DNA from: Sabellastarte sp. h YS-2021
Taxonomy: Eukaryota; Annelida; Polychaeta; Sabellida; Sabellidae
Reading direction: 5' to 3'
DNA length: 64,000 bases
Assembly: GCA_964017235.1 (NCBI GenBank)
Contig: OZ024929.1
Location: forward strand, 112,267,793 to 112,331,792
Shown here: piece after piece, positions 24,136 through 34,087 of the stretch
Position numbering within the stretch: position 1 is the first letter of the stretch
Layout: every line of letters starts with the position of its first letter
Notes under the pieces: generated by a model
The model's input: only the letters and a program-made list of their open reading frames with translations
The model's database searches: none
Told to the model about the DNA's origin: nothing
Position numbers and translations under genes: made by a program

Positions 24136-25194
24136 CAATGAAACAAAGAAATCTTAAAATTTTAACATAACAATACTGTATGACTATGAAGCCAACAGTT
24201 TTACAGTTTTAAAGTTCCCTGGCCAAATCAGATAAAACACATATTTTTACTGAAATTTCAGGGAATACATTAAGTATCCTAAATTAAAGATATACACTGT
24301 AACACATACACATATATGCAGAGTTTTTGAATATATTAGACCTTTATTATTTTTATTTAACTATGTATAAAACTTATTAGCACGGGACGCTTGTGTGAGT
24401 GCAACTTATTTTCCTATGAGTATGAGAAAATATTGTGAGCCCCTGGGGCCATATTCATGTAACATCTTCTCCAAATCTTAGGCTTAAGTTGGCCATGTCT
24501 GTATACAAAAGCTAAGCCTAAGACTTGGCCAAGGCCTTTACGAATGTGATCCAAGATGCTTCTACTAAGACATTCTCCAGGTCATTGTATTTGTATCCAT
24601 CAGTGACCTGAACAATTAAATTTAAATTGGTAACATACAGGAGTTCATTATACCAGAGACGTTTTGGAGTAAGGGGATAGTCTCTGAAAAACCATTTTGT
24701 CAGGGCTGGCCGTTTCTCCAAAAGTCATACAGTACCCATATATTACACAAAAGAGAAGATGATTTGGTGAAAGTCTGGCTTCTATTGTACTCAGGTTTTA
24801 TTATTTCTTTCACACTATATATACATATGTCATAATCACAACTAATAAGTGTGGTGCTCAAAGATTGATCTGGTGGATTCCTGCACATGGTTAAAATTGC
24901 CTCAGACATAAAGAGGCCAATGAAATCAATTGTAACACATCAACGTTCCTTATGTAAGGATAAACATTTGTAAACTCTTTGCTGATTGGTCACGTGCCAA
25001 TCAAGTAAAAAGCTGTATTATCGCGTTTCAAAAAGCACTTATTAAAAGTGTTATTGATACATTATGTGTAAACTACAACTATAAAGAATGATGTGTACAT
25101 GCATATTGTAATAAAACATATCAGTGCTAATTTCAACAAAATCAGTGGAGACAGGGATACGCTCTTCTAGGTCCAGATCACTGTGGTGAGCAGG
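24136..25194. other. Intergenic; short hairpin
   Basis: A perfect 11-bp inverted repeat, TCTTAGGCTTA (24476-24486) and TAAGCCTAAGA (24513-24523), sits after GGGGCCATATTCATGTAAC, a start resembling the GGGATTCACAAAA-type ends of the inverted-repeat element at 25195-25885. Part of 24700-24775 weakly resembles repeat E. No gene seen. Confidence 0.4.
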
Positions 25195-25885
25195 GATGGT
25201 CTTAAGTCTTAGGCAATTTTTTTGCTTAGACCAGTCTTAAAGTTATGACTTTTGTCTTAGCTAAGATTTATCTTAAATTGGGATTCACAAAAAGTGCTTA
25301 GCAAAATCTTAGCTGAGACAAAATTTGTGCAAAAAGTCTTAACTACGTTGAATTCAAATTAACAAATTTTAGTAAAACAAAAACATTTTTCATCGATAAA
25401 TACACCAACTATGCTCTTCAAAATTATGAAACAGATTTGTTACTTTTTTTTTTGTAAAATTATGTAAAAATAGTAGTCTTTGTGTTTTATTGTCAGTCAG
25501 CCGTTTTTATGACAATATTTTTATCACAAGAAGGTAAAATGTGGAAATTTATAGGTAATTAAATGATGTAAATTTCTATTACAATCCACAGAAATTACTT
25601 TTATAGGAAGTATAGATCCCCATAGTATGTTTTTTGTTGACATAACAAAGGGTAAAATGTAAATACATGCAATGGAATATTTTAAAAATGACTTAAGTCT
25701 GCCCTGCAGTGGTCTTAAAGTTAAGACAAAATCTAAGACAATTTTGTGTTAAGACCTTTTGTGAATCCCATTTTATCTAAGCAAAAAAAATCTTAACTTT
25801 ATGACAAAATTCTTGCACAGTTAAGACTTTTCTCTTAAAGTTATGACATTTTTTTGTCTAAGACCTTTTGTGAATCCCGGCCCAG
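25195..25885. mobile_element. MITE-like inverted-repeat element G
   Basis: GGGATTCACAAAAAGTGCTTAG is on the plus strand near 25280. The related GGGATTCACAAAAGGTCTTA lies on the minus strand twice, ending near 25769 and 25879. Both arms are full of TCTTAA/TTAAGAC and TCTTAGCTAAGA-like words in opposite orientation, so the region could fold into a long imperfect hairpin. The central part (25340-25680) is plain AT-rich DNA. No protein coding. The exact ends are uncertain. Confidence 0.6.
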
Positions 25886-27896
25886 ATTAATAATACTTAA
25901 TGGATTTGATCGGTACTTGTAATATCAGGTATTGCAAAGTCACAATAACATCATTAATTCACCATTTTTTACAAACACCAAACTTTGGCTTAGCGCGTCC
26001 CAACATTACCATTGTCATTATGTCCTTAAATAGGTTAAATATCTGGAAAATGTCCCAATATTTTACTCCTGCTTTCAATTTGATTTCATTTTATAAGATT
26101 TGATGATTTGTTTTCCATGACTAACATCGTATGTTTACACTAATTGAAGGTTAAAATGTCCATAAATTCCAAATGAAGAGTATGTGTTTGAGAACGATCA
26201 ATAACGTACACGTGTGGACACTAAATGATTACGTTGTGTAAACAATTGAATTTTTCAAAAATATATTTTCTTTGGTGGTGGTGGGGGGGGGGGGGGGGAG
26301 GCGGGGTGTCGATGGGTGTATGCTCTAACTTATATTTCTCTGGGCAACTATACCACTGTATAATATTTCTGGCACTACTTGTCAACGACACTCTGTCAAA
26401 TGAAAAAAGTCATAACGTGCGGTACGTGTATGGTCACATTATGGAAATAAATTATTTTTATTTATAAAATGCTACATGTCTGGACACAGCAGTGGGTCAC
26501 AAATTTGGTGATGCAAATGATAAAGTGGTATTACCTGAACCTGTTGTTCAAAATATCGATAATTTAGGCTTTTATAAATGGCTGATACTGTATCAAAATC
26601 AATGGAAAATGGGTCAATATGGTCTAATTTGTTGCATTTTAACTTTTTACATCATGGCTTTGATAAAGTAAAAATAGAGTTAACACTGTTAAATGCCTCT
26701 TTAATATAGTTACAATTAGATAACTTATGATTCATCTACACTGGTGGTTACGGTAATTTTCAATACACCACTGACGGTAATTTTCAATACACCACTTTTA
26801 GAGATCTTCACATTGATTTGGATTTTCATAAACGGTCCAACAACTATTAGAAATTGACAAGATACTATTGATACTTGGTAATACCCAGTCGTACTACAGG
26901 CCGTATTTCCTGTGGTTACAGACAGTAGGGAAAAACAGGTGGACTGCTATACCTCTTATGAAAGCCATACAAACAACTGTAGCTACACATGGCTACAGAA
27001 AAGATTCAGAATGCGGGAGAACAATGGCAACGGTTGACATACAAGTGATACAGAAAAGACACTGTAAAGACACAGCCATATTACGGAAAACATACAACTT
27101 GGGGGGCGGGCACAGAAAGACAGATAATGATACAGAATGTAGTGACCACAGAAGGGAGAAACTTTAACAGTGGGCAAACTTTACTGACAGAAGGCTAGAG
27201 TCAGTGAATGAAAAAATGGGGACTTTCATAAAAAGCCACATTTCAATAAGTTGAAATTAAGTGATATAAATTGTTGACACAAGTATCACAAATTATTATT
27301 ATTATTAACAAGAAATATCTTGTAAATTGTGAAAGGTTTTCTTGCAATTAAGCTCTGACCCATCAGCCTTAAAATTCTGTACGAGTGCATTATGAATACA
27401 AGATTTTTCAATCGAAAAAAATCCTCTTAAGATCCTCACAAAAGTTCTGTAGTCAAAGAACAACTTTTTATTACATTAGAGCTAGTCGTTTTAAATCTTG
27501 AAGTATTTAGTTGCAGTACCAGAACCTGCAGAAATGAGCCTATCATGTTCATAATTTACTTTTAAACTGTAAACATCATCAGTATTTGTAGGAACAGTAC
27601 AAAATAATATAATCAATCTTGTTACTTGCCTGTCATATCAGAAATTATGTTAACTTAGAAGTAACATATCAGAAGAAAACTATTTTATACCTTAATTCTG
27701 ACACTTTTGTCATGAGTATTCATCCAAAGCTTAAGCATCAGCTCCTAATGACAATCAAACAAACAAAACCACAAGCACTCAGCCGCGGCTTTGTGGTAAC
27801 TTCGAAATCTTGCTGCAATCTACCAATAACTTACTGCATTTCAAGATTTCAAGTACACCTCTTTTGCATTGGGTCCAAAGTTGGCCAACTCAAAGT
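25886..27896. other. Intergenic, no gene seen
   Basis: Contains a 16-base G run at 26283-26298, a 23-bp direct duplication (CGGTAATTTTCAATACACCA and three more bases) near 26751 and 26775, and unremarkable short frames at 26868-27167 and 27619-27951 that lack domain or splice support. Confidence 0.4.
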
Positions 27897-29330
27897 AGCT
27901 ATTGCTCAGCTATGGAATGAGCTACAGGTCTGCAGTTTTACTATGTCATAGCTGACCCAAAAGTAGGTGAATAATAATTCCAACAAAATACTCTACTTGT
28001 CCCAATTTTCAAAATACAAGTGATTTACTGAACATTGAGAACCTCAGCTATTGCTCATCTACGGAATGAGCTATGGGTCTGCAAATTTATTATGTTATAG
28101 CTGATTCAAAAGTAGGTGAATAACATATTCCCAGTAAACATTTTTGGGTTTTGCACGTTTGATAGGAAACGTTTTGCAAAGGTTAAAAAATGATGTGTAC
28201 AAAACCATTTATAATAGAATGTTTTTAAAACGTTTTATGCATACCGTTTATTAAACGTGTAACAATAAATGTTAGAAAAATGTTACAAATGAACATATTA
28301 ATGTCTGAATAATAATGGGGTCAGAGGTCAAATTCAATATCTTTTTAAAGTTTCTCACTAATGAAAATATTATTTTTATGTCTAAAATTGTAAGATAGTG
28401 GCTTAAAAATTATGCCCCCATTCAGTTCTTACTTTTAGGGATTACATGTGGGGCAATATTTGACAAAGTCCTCTAAAATCCCCTATTATTGCTCACCGCC
28501 ATCTTTGTTTGAACATGTTTGAAGGTAACGGTCTAATAAGCATTCTGAAAACATGGGTTTAAAACCACGTTTTTGATAGAATGCTTTTAAAATATTTCAC
28601 CAACAATGTTTTTTAAACATTTTATGTGTACTGTTTATAAACTGTTTCATGATGAATGTTTAAAAAACATTTCCAGCAAAACCTTCATTTCTTCAGATAT
28701 ATTATAAATGTTTAAAAATGTTTCCAGTCAAACCTAGCCTCTTGAGTTATAAAACGTTTAAGAAATGTTTTCGGTAAAAACGTTTGTATATAGAATGTTT
28801 ATAAAACATTTTTTAAACATTACAGTGTAAACATTTACTTGGAAACGTTTAGAAAACCATAAGATAGATTTCAAAAACATTTCGTAAATGTTCAAACCAT
28901 TTTAAAACGTTTTAATGTTTACTGGGTTTAAACAAAATGCTCTAAATGCAGAAGTTTTAAAGTTACAAGTAATTTACTCAACTGTGAGAATCACAAAGTA
29001 GCTATTGCTCAGCTATGGAATGAGCTACAGGTCTGCAACTTCATTATGTCATAACTTACCCCAGCATAGGCAAATTATGTATTCAAACAAAGTCACTATG
29101 TGCAATACTTTTGAAGAAATTTGACATGCTCTCATTATTAAGTTTTGCTACAAATCAGAAAATAGTTATTATTTGCTTAGCTAATGTAACAGAGCTCCAA
29201 ACTATGTACCATCTTATGGCTAAAGATAAAGTACCTGAACAACATATTTAACAGAAACACTGTAAATGCAATAGTTTCAGAGTTATAAGTCATTTACTGA
29301 AAATAGCCAAAATGGTCATAGCTATGTGAA
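27897..29330. repeat. About 150-bp tandem repeat, interrupted by an inserted element
   Basis: AGCTATTGCTCA(G/T)CTA and GGAATGAGCTA(C/T)(A/G)GGTCTGCA recur at 27897, 28046 and 29000. More diverged units start near 29173 and 29313. After removing the 797-bp inserted element and its 2-bp duplication, the second interval becomes about 155 bp, in line with the first (149 bp). Units also share GTCATAGCTGACCC-like and TTACTGAACATTGAGAA-like blocks. Confidence 0.75.
28130..28926. mobile_element. Non-autonomous TIR element H nested in a tandem repeat
   Basis: It starts CCCAGTAAACATT and ends AATGTTTACTGGG, a perfect 13-bp terminal inverted repeat, with TT on both sides as a likely target duplication. 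The neighbouring unit of the host repeat gives the empty site: GTATTCAAACAAA there versus ATATT | element | TTTAAACAAA here. The interior has no open frame but is filled with degenerate palindromic AAACGTTTT words. I cannot place it in a superfamily. Confidence 0.75.
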
Positions 29331-29455
29331 AATGCTATCGATTTTGTAAAAATTTGGTCCTTCTCTATTCTAACCAATGGCAATGTTATAGAAAAAAATG
29401 AGAATTCTAGCTCCAAAATTGTGACCTAGAATGTGCTAACAAACATACATACAAA
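29331..29455. other. Intergenic spacer
   Basis: Short unique sequence between the tandem array and the SINE; nothing recognised. Confidence 0.4.
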
Positions 29456-29692
29456 AGGGGCCTCGGTGGCAGAGTGGTAACACTCTCGCCTCCCACCTCT
29501 GAGGCCGGGGTTCGATCCCCAAGACGGCCTTAAGTGGTAAAGCTGGTAGTTGCTTGCCATTGGTCGGCAGTTTACAGTACACAACCCTAGCGAAGTCTAT
29601 GTACTGGTTTCCTCTGCCCTTCCAACTACCCGTCGTGATATGACCTATACAGTGTTGAAAGCGACGTAAAACCCCAAATAAATAAATAAATA
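29456..29692 (+). repeat. tRNA-derived SINE, family A, best copy
   Basis: A box TCGGTGGCAGAGTGGTAACA and B box GGGGTTCGATCCC fit pol III promoter consensus well. The body AAGCTGGTAGTTGCTTGCCA and CTATGTACTGGTTTCC and the tail CCCGTCGTGATATGACC, GAAAGCGACGTAAAACCCC follow, then (AAATA)n. A minus-strand frame at 29436-29726 crosses this SINE and is not a gene. Confidence 0.95.
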
Positions 29693-29869
29693 ACATACAT
29701 ACAAACCGACTGACTGACCAACACACTTCGAAATCGATTATTTGGTTTCGGAGTGATAAAACAGATATGTTCAGGAAAAGTGTTAACAGAGTTTCCTTTA
29801 AGTATAGTGGTTCTGATTTAACAAAAGCTTTCTGTGACTTAATGACACAGATTCAAGCAACGTAGGGTA

Positions 29870-30300
29870 AATGATTTGCATGTTGTGTGATATGCAAATC
29901 TGCGGATCATCATTATGGAAATATAGACTTTAATGGAACATCACAGGACTTAGATGTCTAATTAACAGCTTAAACAGACTAATAAAGGCTCCTAATTATA
30001 CCACAAATTTCTACAGTAGCGGCATGCAACAAATCTACCTCAAAGGAGCAGACATGATATATTCCTGAGCATGAAAGAGGTGATTGCATTAATTACCCAA
30101 GTTGAACATCATGCAAGTCCAATGGCATTCAAGTCAGATTGACCGAACACAACTAATCCATCTAATGTGCCATATACTGCTCCCCACCGTAATTTGACAG
30201 ATACCTTAAATTAGCACGATAATGAAGTAAACATTTACATCCAACAGTAACCAATTAGGAAAGGTAGGTATGGTCAGTAGCATACTTAGCTTACATATCT
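29870..30300. promoter_or_regulatory. Candidate conserved non-coding segment with paired octamer motifs
   Basis: ATTTGCAT (29874-29881) and its inverse ATGCAAAT (29892-29899) are POU-family octamer sites ten bases apart. Several TAATTA-type homeodomain cores follow (for example CTAATTAACAG, CCTAATTATACC). The segment is mixed in composition and free of repeats, unlike its surroundings. Enhancer function is inference only. Confidence 0.25.
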
Positions 30301-30479
30301 CTGGTCCACTTTTTCTGCTACTGACGTTGGTCGTTGATTGCTTAGGGTCAACTCTAAATTCACATACAAAGTACAAGATTACCCCCTAAAACACACTTTA
30401 AAGGTTAATTACATGATGTAATAATTTTATGTATTAAGTAAAGGGGTGCACTTGTGTGGTATGATTTTTTTGAGGGGAC

Positions 30480-30704
30480 TGGTGTTGCTTTCACCTTGAA
30501 AAGGTCATAGGTCGTGATGGGTAGGTTTAAGGGCAGAGGAGACCACCATATACTAGTTGGTCAAGACTCTGCACTGAAAACTACGTGGCATTGGTAAGCA
30601 ACTACCAAATTTTCTACAAAGGGATTGGTTCGGGGTTTGAACCACCAACCTCAGAGCTGGGAGGTGAGTATGTTGCCTATACACCACTGAGTCACCAAGA
30701 GCTC
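30480..30704 (-). repeat. tRNA-derived SINE, family A, reverse copy
   Basis: On the minus strand the head (TTGGTGACTCAGTGGTGTAT, B box GGTTCAAACCCCG) is followed by the body (GTAGTTGCTTACCAATGCC) and the tail (CATCACGACCTATGACC). Diverged but clearly the same family as 29456. Confidence 0.8.
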
Positions 30705-30906
30705 ACTTGTACCAATGAATATTTTTATCAAAAATAGTTGATGGGGCACAGTAACCTTTCCAAACTGTCATCAAAGGCTTTGTTGCAAAGACATCAGGCA
30801 GCATTAGAGATTTATAAGGACCATTTGTATGACTTCTTTGCCTGCCTAATGGGGTCTACAGTTCTTCTAACAAGGTTTATAAATGACATACTGTTAGAAA
30901 AGTAAC

Positions 30907-31236
30907 TCAGGTGAAAATAACACTTGTATTTGTAATATTGGACAACACATGTGGAGTTATATCAATGATGAAGTTATCTATCATCTTCATGTTGTCTTCT
31001 CCCCAGTTAGTATTACTGGGGTATAGTCTGAGTAACTTCAGAGAGTGATCTTTTGTGACACGTGAGATATCTGACATGCCAGATTGGAGATATTTCTCCA
31101 GGAGGGATAGGGAGAGAATTAAATAACCCATACTTAATACTCCTGATGCCCTGGGTGTTGTACCTATGTTCTGAACCACTTCATGGTCTGACAAGGAAGG
31201 TTTAAGTCTTACACTGGTGTAAAAGAATACAGACAC
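30907..31236 (-). CDS. Weak candidate host exon, unknown product
   Basis: A 109-residue minus-strand frame has an unusually protein-like stretch: LSMGYLILSLSLLEKYLQ, then SDISRVTKDHSLKLLRLY, then NWGEDNMKMIDNFIIDI. On the coding strand a polypyrimidine tract ending CCTTCCTTGTCAG, about 40 bases inside the frame, looks like a splice acceptor, which would make the exon begin at DHEVVQN. A convincing donor is not evident (AAATACAA|GTGTTA is weak). I do not recognise the family. It could equally be a chance frame in repeat-poor DNA. Confidence 0.25.
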   Translation of the reverse strand: MSVFFYTSVRLKPSLSDHEVVQNIGTTPRASGVLSMGYLILSLSLLEKYLQSGMSDISRVTKDHSLKLLRLYPSNTNWGEDNMKMIDNFIIDITPHVLSNITNTSVIFT

Positions 31237-32464
31237 AATGGGAAAAATCCATATGGTATCTGCTTAATTAAAAATCTCAGTATATTTACAGAACAAAACT
31301 GAGATCTGATTTTGTTTCCATTGTGGTCCTGTTTCCCTCAGAGAGTAAGCAACTCATTTATTATCCGCCTCAATTACTTTGCATGCTTTTTTGCCACAAG
31401 AAAGGTTAGATGGCTGACTTGTAGAGGCCACTTTATCATGACTTAAATTTCCTGCAAGTAATCACTGCTTCTGGTTGATTATAGATTTGTTGTAGTTTTT
31501 TTTTTTTTTTTTTTTTTTTTTTGGGGGGGGGGGGGGGGTAGGGGGTATTCTGTAGAAAGATAAGCAGGGCCTTAGCAAACAGAGGTAACTTCAGATTCTG
31601 TAGTTTTTCAGAAATAAGTTTCTTCCTGAAAACTCACTTTACCCAATCTTAAGAATATACTTGTGCTTTATTAAGTTTTTTTTCTGATTACTTCATATCA
31701 CAGCTGCTATGGTCTGTTTTATGGTAAGATATTAATTAACAATATTTCTAGCGATAAAAATATTAAGATTTATATTGTGTAGATATGCTAATGAAATTGT
31801 AGAATTTCATATTAACACACATTTTTAACCTTAGATTTTATCTGTCTTTGTCATTCCTTAATTATTACATTGATACCCCACATTTAGGTAATTATATAAA
31901 AATATATATTGTCACTATGTGAAACTCATATGATCTGTGGATGTATTAATATTAGAAAGTTGTAGGAATAAATATAACTTTTACATAATTTTCACATCAC
32001 ATTGTTTCATGTTCTTACAAATCTGCATTCGTGTGTCTTGCATATTATGAAAAAAAAGCCTTTGACAGAATATCTAACAAAGTCTCTCTCAGCCATCTGA
32101 ATAAAACTCTGATCATCTATTAATCTTTAAGCAAAAACTTAAGTCACTTGGTGTCACTTTTAAGAGGAAAATATGGATGAAGAAGGATAAGAGTCAAGTG
32201 TTTGAGAGGCCTTGCCAAGAGAGGAATACTTGAGTTGTATACCAGCAACAGTCCAATTACAGGCCCTACATCATCTGTCTAATCTGCCTTGTTAAAACAC
32301 ACCACTAAAGACTTACACTCTCTCTTTCTTTTTTAATTGGATATCCCAGATAAGGAAAGAATTATTAAACCAACTCTCTTACACCCAAAGGTTTATTTAT
32401 GATTTGCGGGAGATTATGATGGTTTTTTTTCCCTTAGGCACACTTGCTGCAATAGTAAGCCAAC
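31237..32464. other. Intergenic, possible tiny RT remnant
   Basis: Includes the T/G tract listed separately. At 32039-32100 one plus-strand frame reads AYYEKKAFDRIS, similar to the YEKAFDR motif of LINE reverse transcriptases, but the match is too short to call. No gene seen. Confidence 0.35.
31496..31538. repeat. Poly(T) run fused to poly(G) run
   Basis: 27 T followed directly by 16 G, then TAGGGGGT. On the other strand this is oligo(C) followed by oligo(A). Confidence 0.95.
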
Positions 32465-32680
32465 CATCTCTAGACTTTCCTCAAGTCCTTTTGTCTTAGG
32501 TATTATATGAGGACTGAATGACATTTTTAGCCAGAATGTGGGGCTGACAAAAGTTTGTACTTCATCCCTCAGTAATTTCTCCACCCATCAATATGGGTTC
32601 ATAATGATTTCATGTATGTTAGATTTATTAGAATAAGAAATACAAAGACTTGGAGCAAGTCTAGACCATCCCATGTACAT
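32465..32680 (-). repeat. Dispersed repeat E, copy 2 (inverted)
   Basis: Reverse-complement match to 11842-12030 over about 190 bp, including AGACTTTCCTCAAGTCCTTT, AGAATGTGGGGCTGACAAAA and AATACAAAGACTTGGAGCAA. Confidence 0.75.
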
Positions 32681-33690
32681 CTAGATATACTTTCTTGAAA
32701 TACGCAGCTGATATGTGTACTGATGTGGAATGTATTACAATATGATAATCTGACCATTTAATTTTTATCTTAATCCAATGAATACAGTTATAAAATAATA
32801 AATTAATTAATTGAATATATCTCCACATTATAATATTTGCCCATGGTTGATAATTGTATACTTAATTTAAATTTATTTCATTTAAGTGCATGCCCATATT
32901 TTTCCCTGGCTGTTGAATGGGAAATAAAAAGCCCGACTTGACCTTTGGCCTATATAAATTTTATTTGTGTCTTTTTATATAACCTTTCAATATTATGAAT
33001 GGTCAGAAGTCCTTGTATGGCCATTTTCTCTTTCGAAAGTAGACAAGAAAATTTATATAATTTTGTAGACTCATATCAGTTCAATTGCCTTCCATCATAA
33101 ACATCCACAGTTGGACCACATGTTCTTTGCTTGTACTTTGTGTAAGTTAGCAAAATTTTTTGGATTAAAATATATATCGACACAAATGCAGTTTACAGAC
33201 TGTACACGAAACTTCACCAACTAGTTCAATCTTTGCAGTGTTTTTTATGGGCGATAATGCATTTTTTACTGGAACCACAAATTGGCAAACAACCAATCAG
33301 CAGAGTATATGCCAAATTACCAAGCCAATCCTTATATTAACCTATCTTTCAATTTTTGTAATTCAAAATCAATATTTATCAATGGACACAAGCTTTGTAC
33401 CTTTATGAAATCATCAGAGGTTGTCATGGTTTGTCTCAGTGTGGTTTGCAGTTGCCAACAGAGATGTTGGCGCTACAGGTGCTAAAACATATTTCTTCCA
33501 AAATGATTATTTCCTAGTTTTGTCACTAAGCGACAAAAATAATTATTTAAAATTAAGAGGAAATAATCCCTGATTATTTTTATCATTAGATGCATGGTGA
33601 CTATTACCTCATAAGTTTGCAGAGATGGCATATCGTATGCCTCGATCCAAAATCACATGCATGGAAACATAGACTTAGGGTAATAAGTAA
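32681..33690. other. Intergenic with a SINE C tail
   Basis: CCCTGGCTGTTGAATGGGAA then AAAAAGCCCGACTTGACC at 32908-32946 matches the family C tail at 1793. GGGCGATAATGCATTTTTTAC near 33250 resembles 14742. No gene seen. Confidence 0.4.
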
Positions 33691-34087
33691 TACCTAGGTC
33701 ACACTGTTCCATGTTGGCCTCATGAGTTACATACAAGTGCAAAACATTTATCTCATTGGGACACATTTTATGGTTCAACCCGTTTTATGTTTTGGTAGCA
33801 TCCGCTCATTTCAATAAGTGTAAAAAAATCAGGACCCATGTCTGGACAGTACATGTTCAACCTAACACCAATAATGTTTTCAGCATGTGGCATTTTTTTA
33901 CAATGTTTGAAAAACCAGCCACAGACTCTCAAATGTTAAACTAAAAATGTACACACCAGGGTGGTGGTATCACTTTTATGGAGCGGCTCATTTATAAGGT
34001 CCATTTACAGAAAAATAAGGCCAAGGTCATGTCGCAAAATGTAAATACGCATTGATGAGACCACACGGAACAGTGTGAATGGGACAT
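33691..34087. mobile_element. MITE-like element F
   Basis: The left end reads CCTAGGTCACACTGTTCC then ATGTTGGCCTCATGAG. The right end, read on the minus strand, is TCCCATTCACACTGTTCCGT then GTGGTCTCATCAATG. The shared CACACTGTTCC(A/G)TG and CTCAT make an imperfect terminal inverted repeat of about 30 bp. No coding frame, length about 400 bp, typical of a MITE. A related left end lies at 17243. Confidence 0.65.

Noticed and set aside
22908..24146. Long open frames of 412, 364 and 343 codons on both strands
   Set aside because: All come from the 75-bp minisatellite, whose length is divisible by three and whose unit lacks stops in these frames. Three overlapping frames on two strands cannot all be genes, and none has non-repeat domains.
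29436..29726. 96-residue minus-strand frame (similar frames at 61515-61817)
   Set aside because: The two products resemble each other (LFGVLRRFQHC..GHITTGSWKGRG) only because both are antisense readings of SINE family A.
32039..32100. Reverse transcriptase motif AYYEKKAFDRIS
   Set aside because: It resembles YEKAFDR but is only about 20 residues with no flanking RT blocks; too weak to annotate as a LINE.
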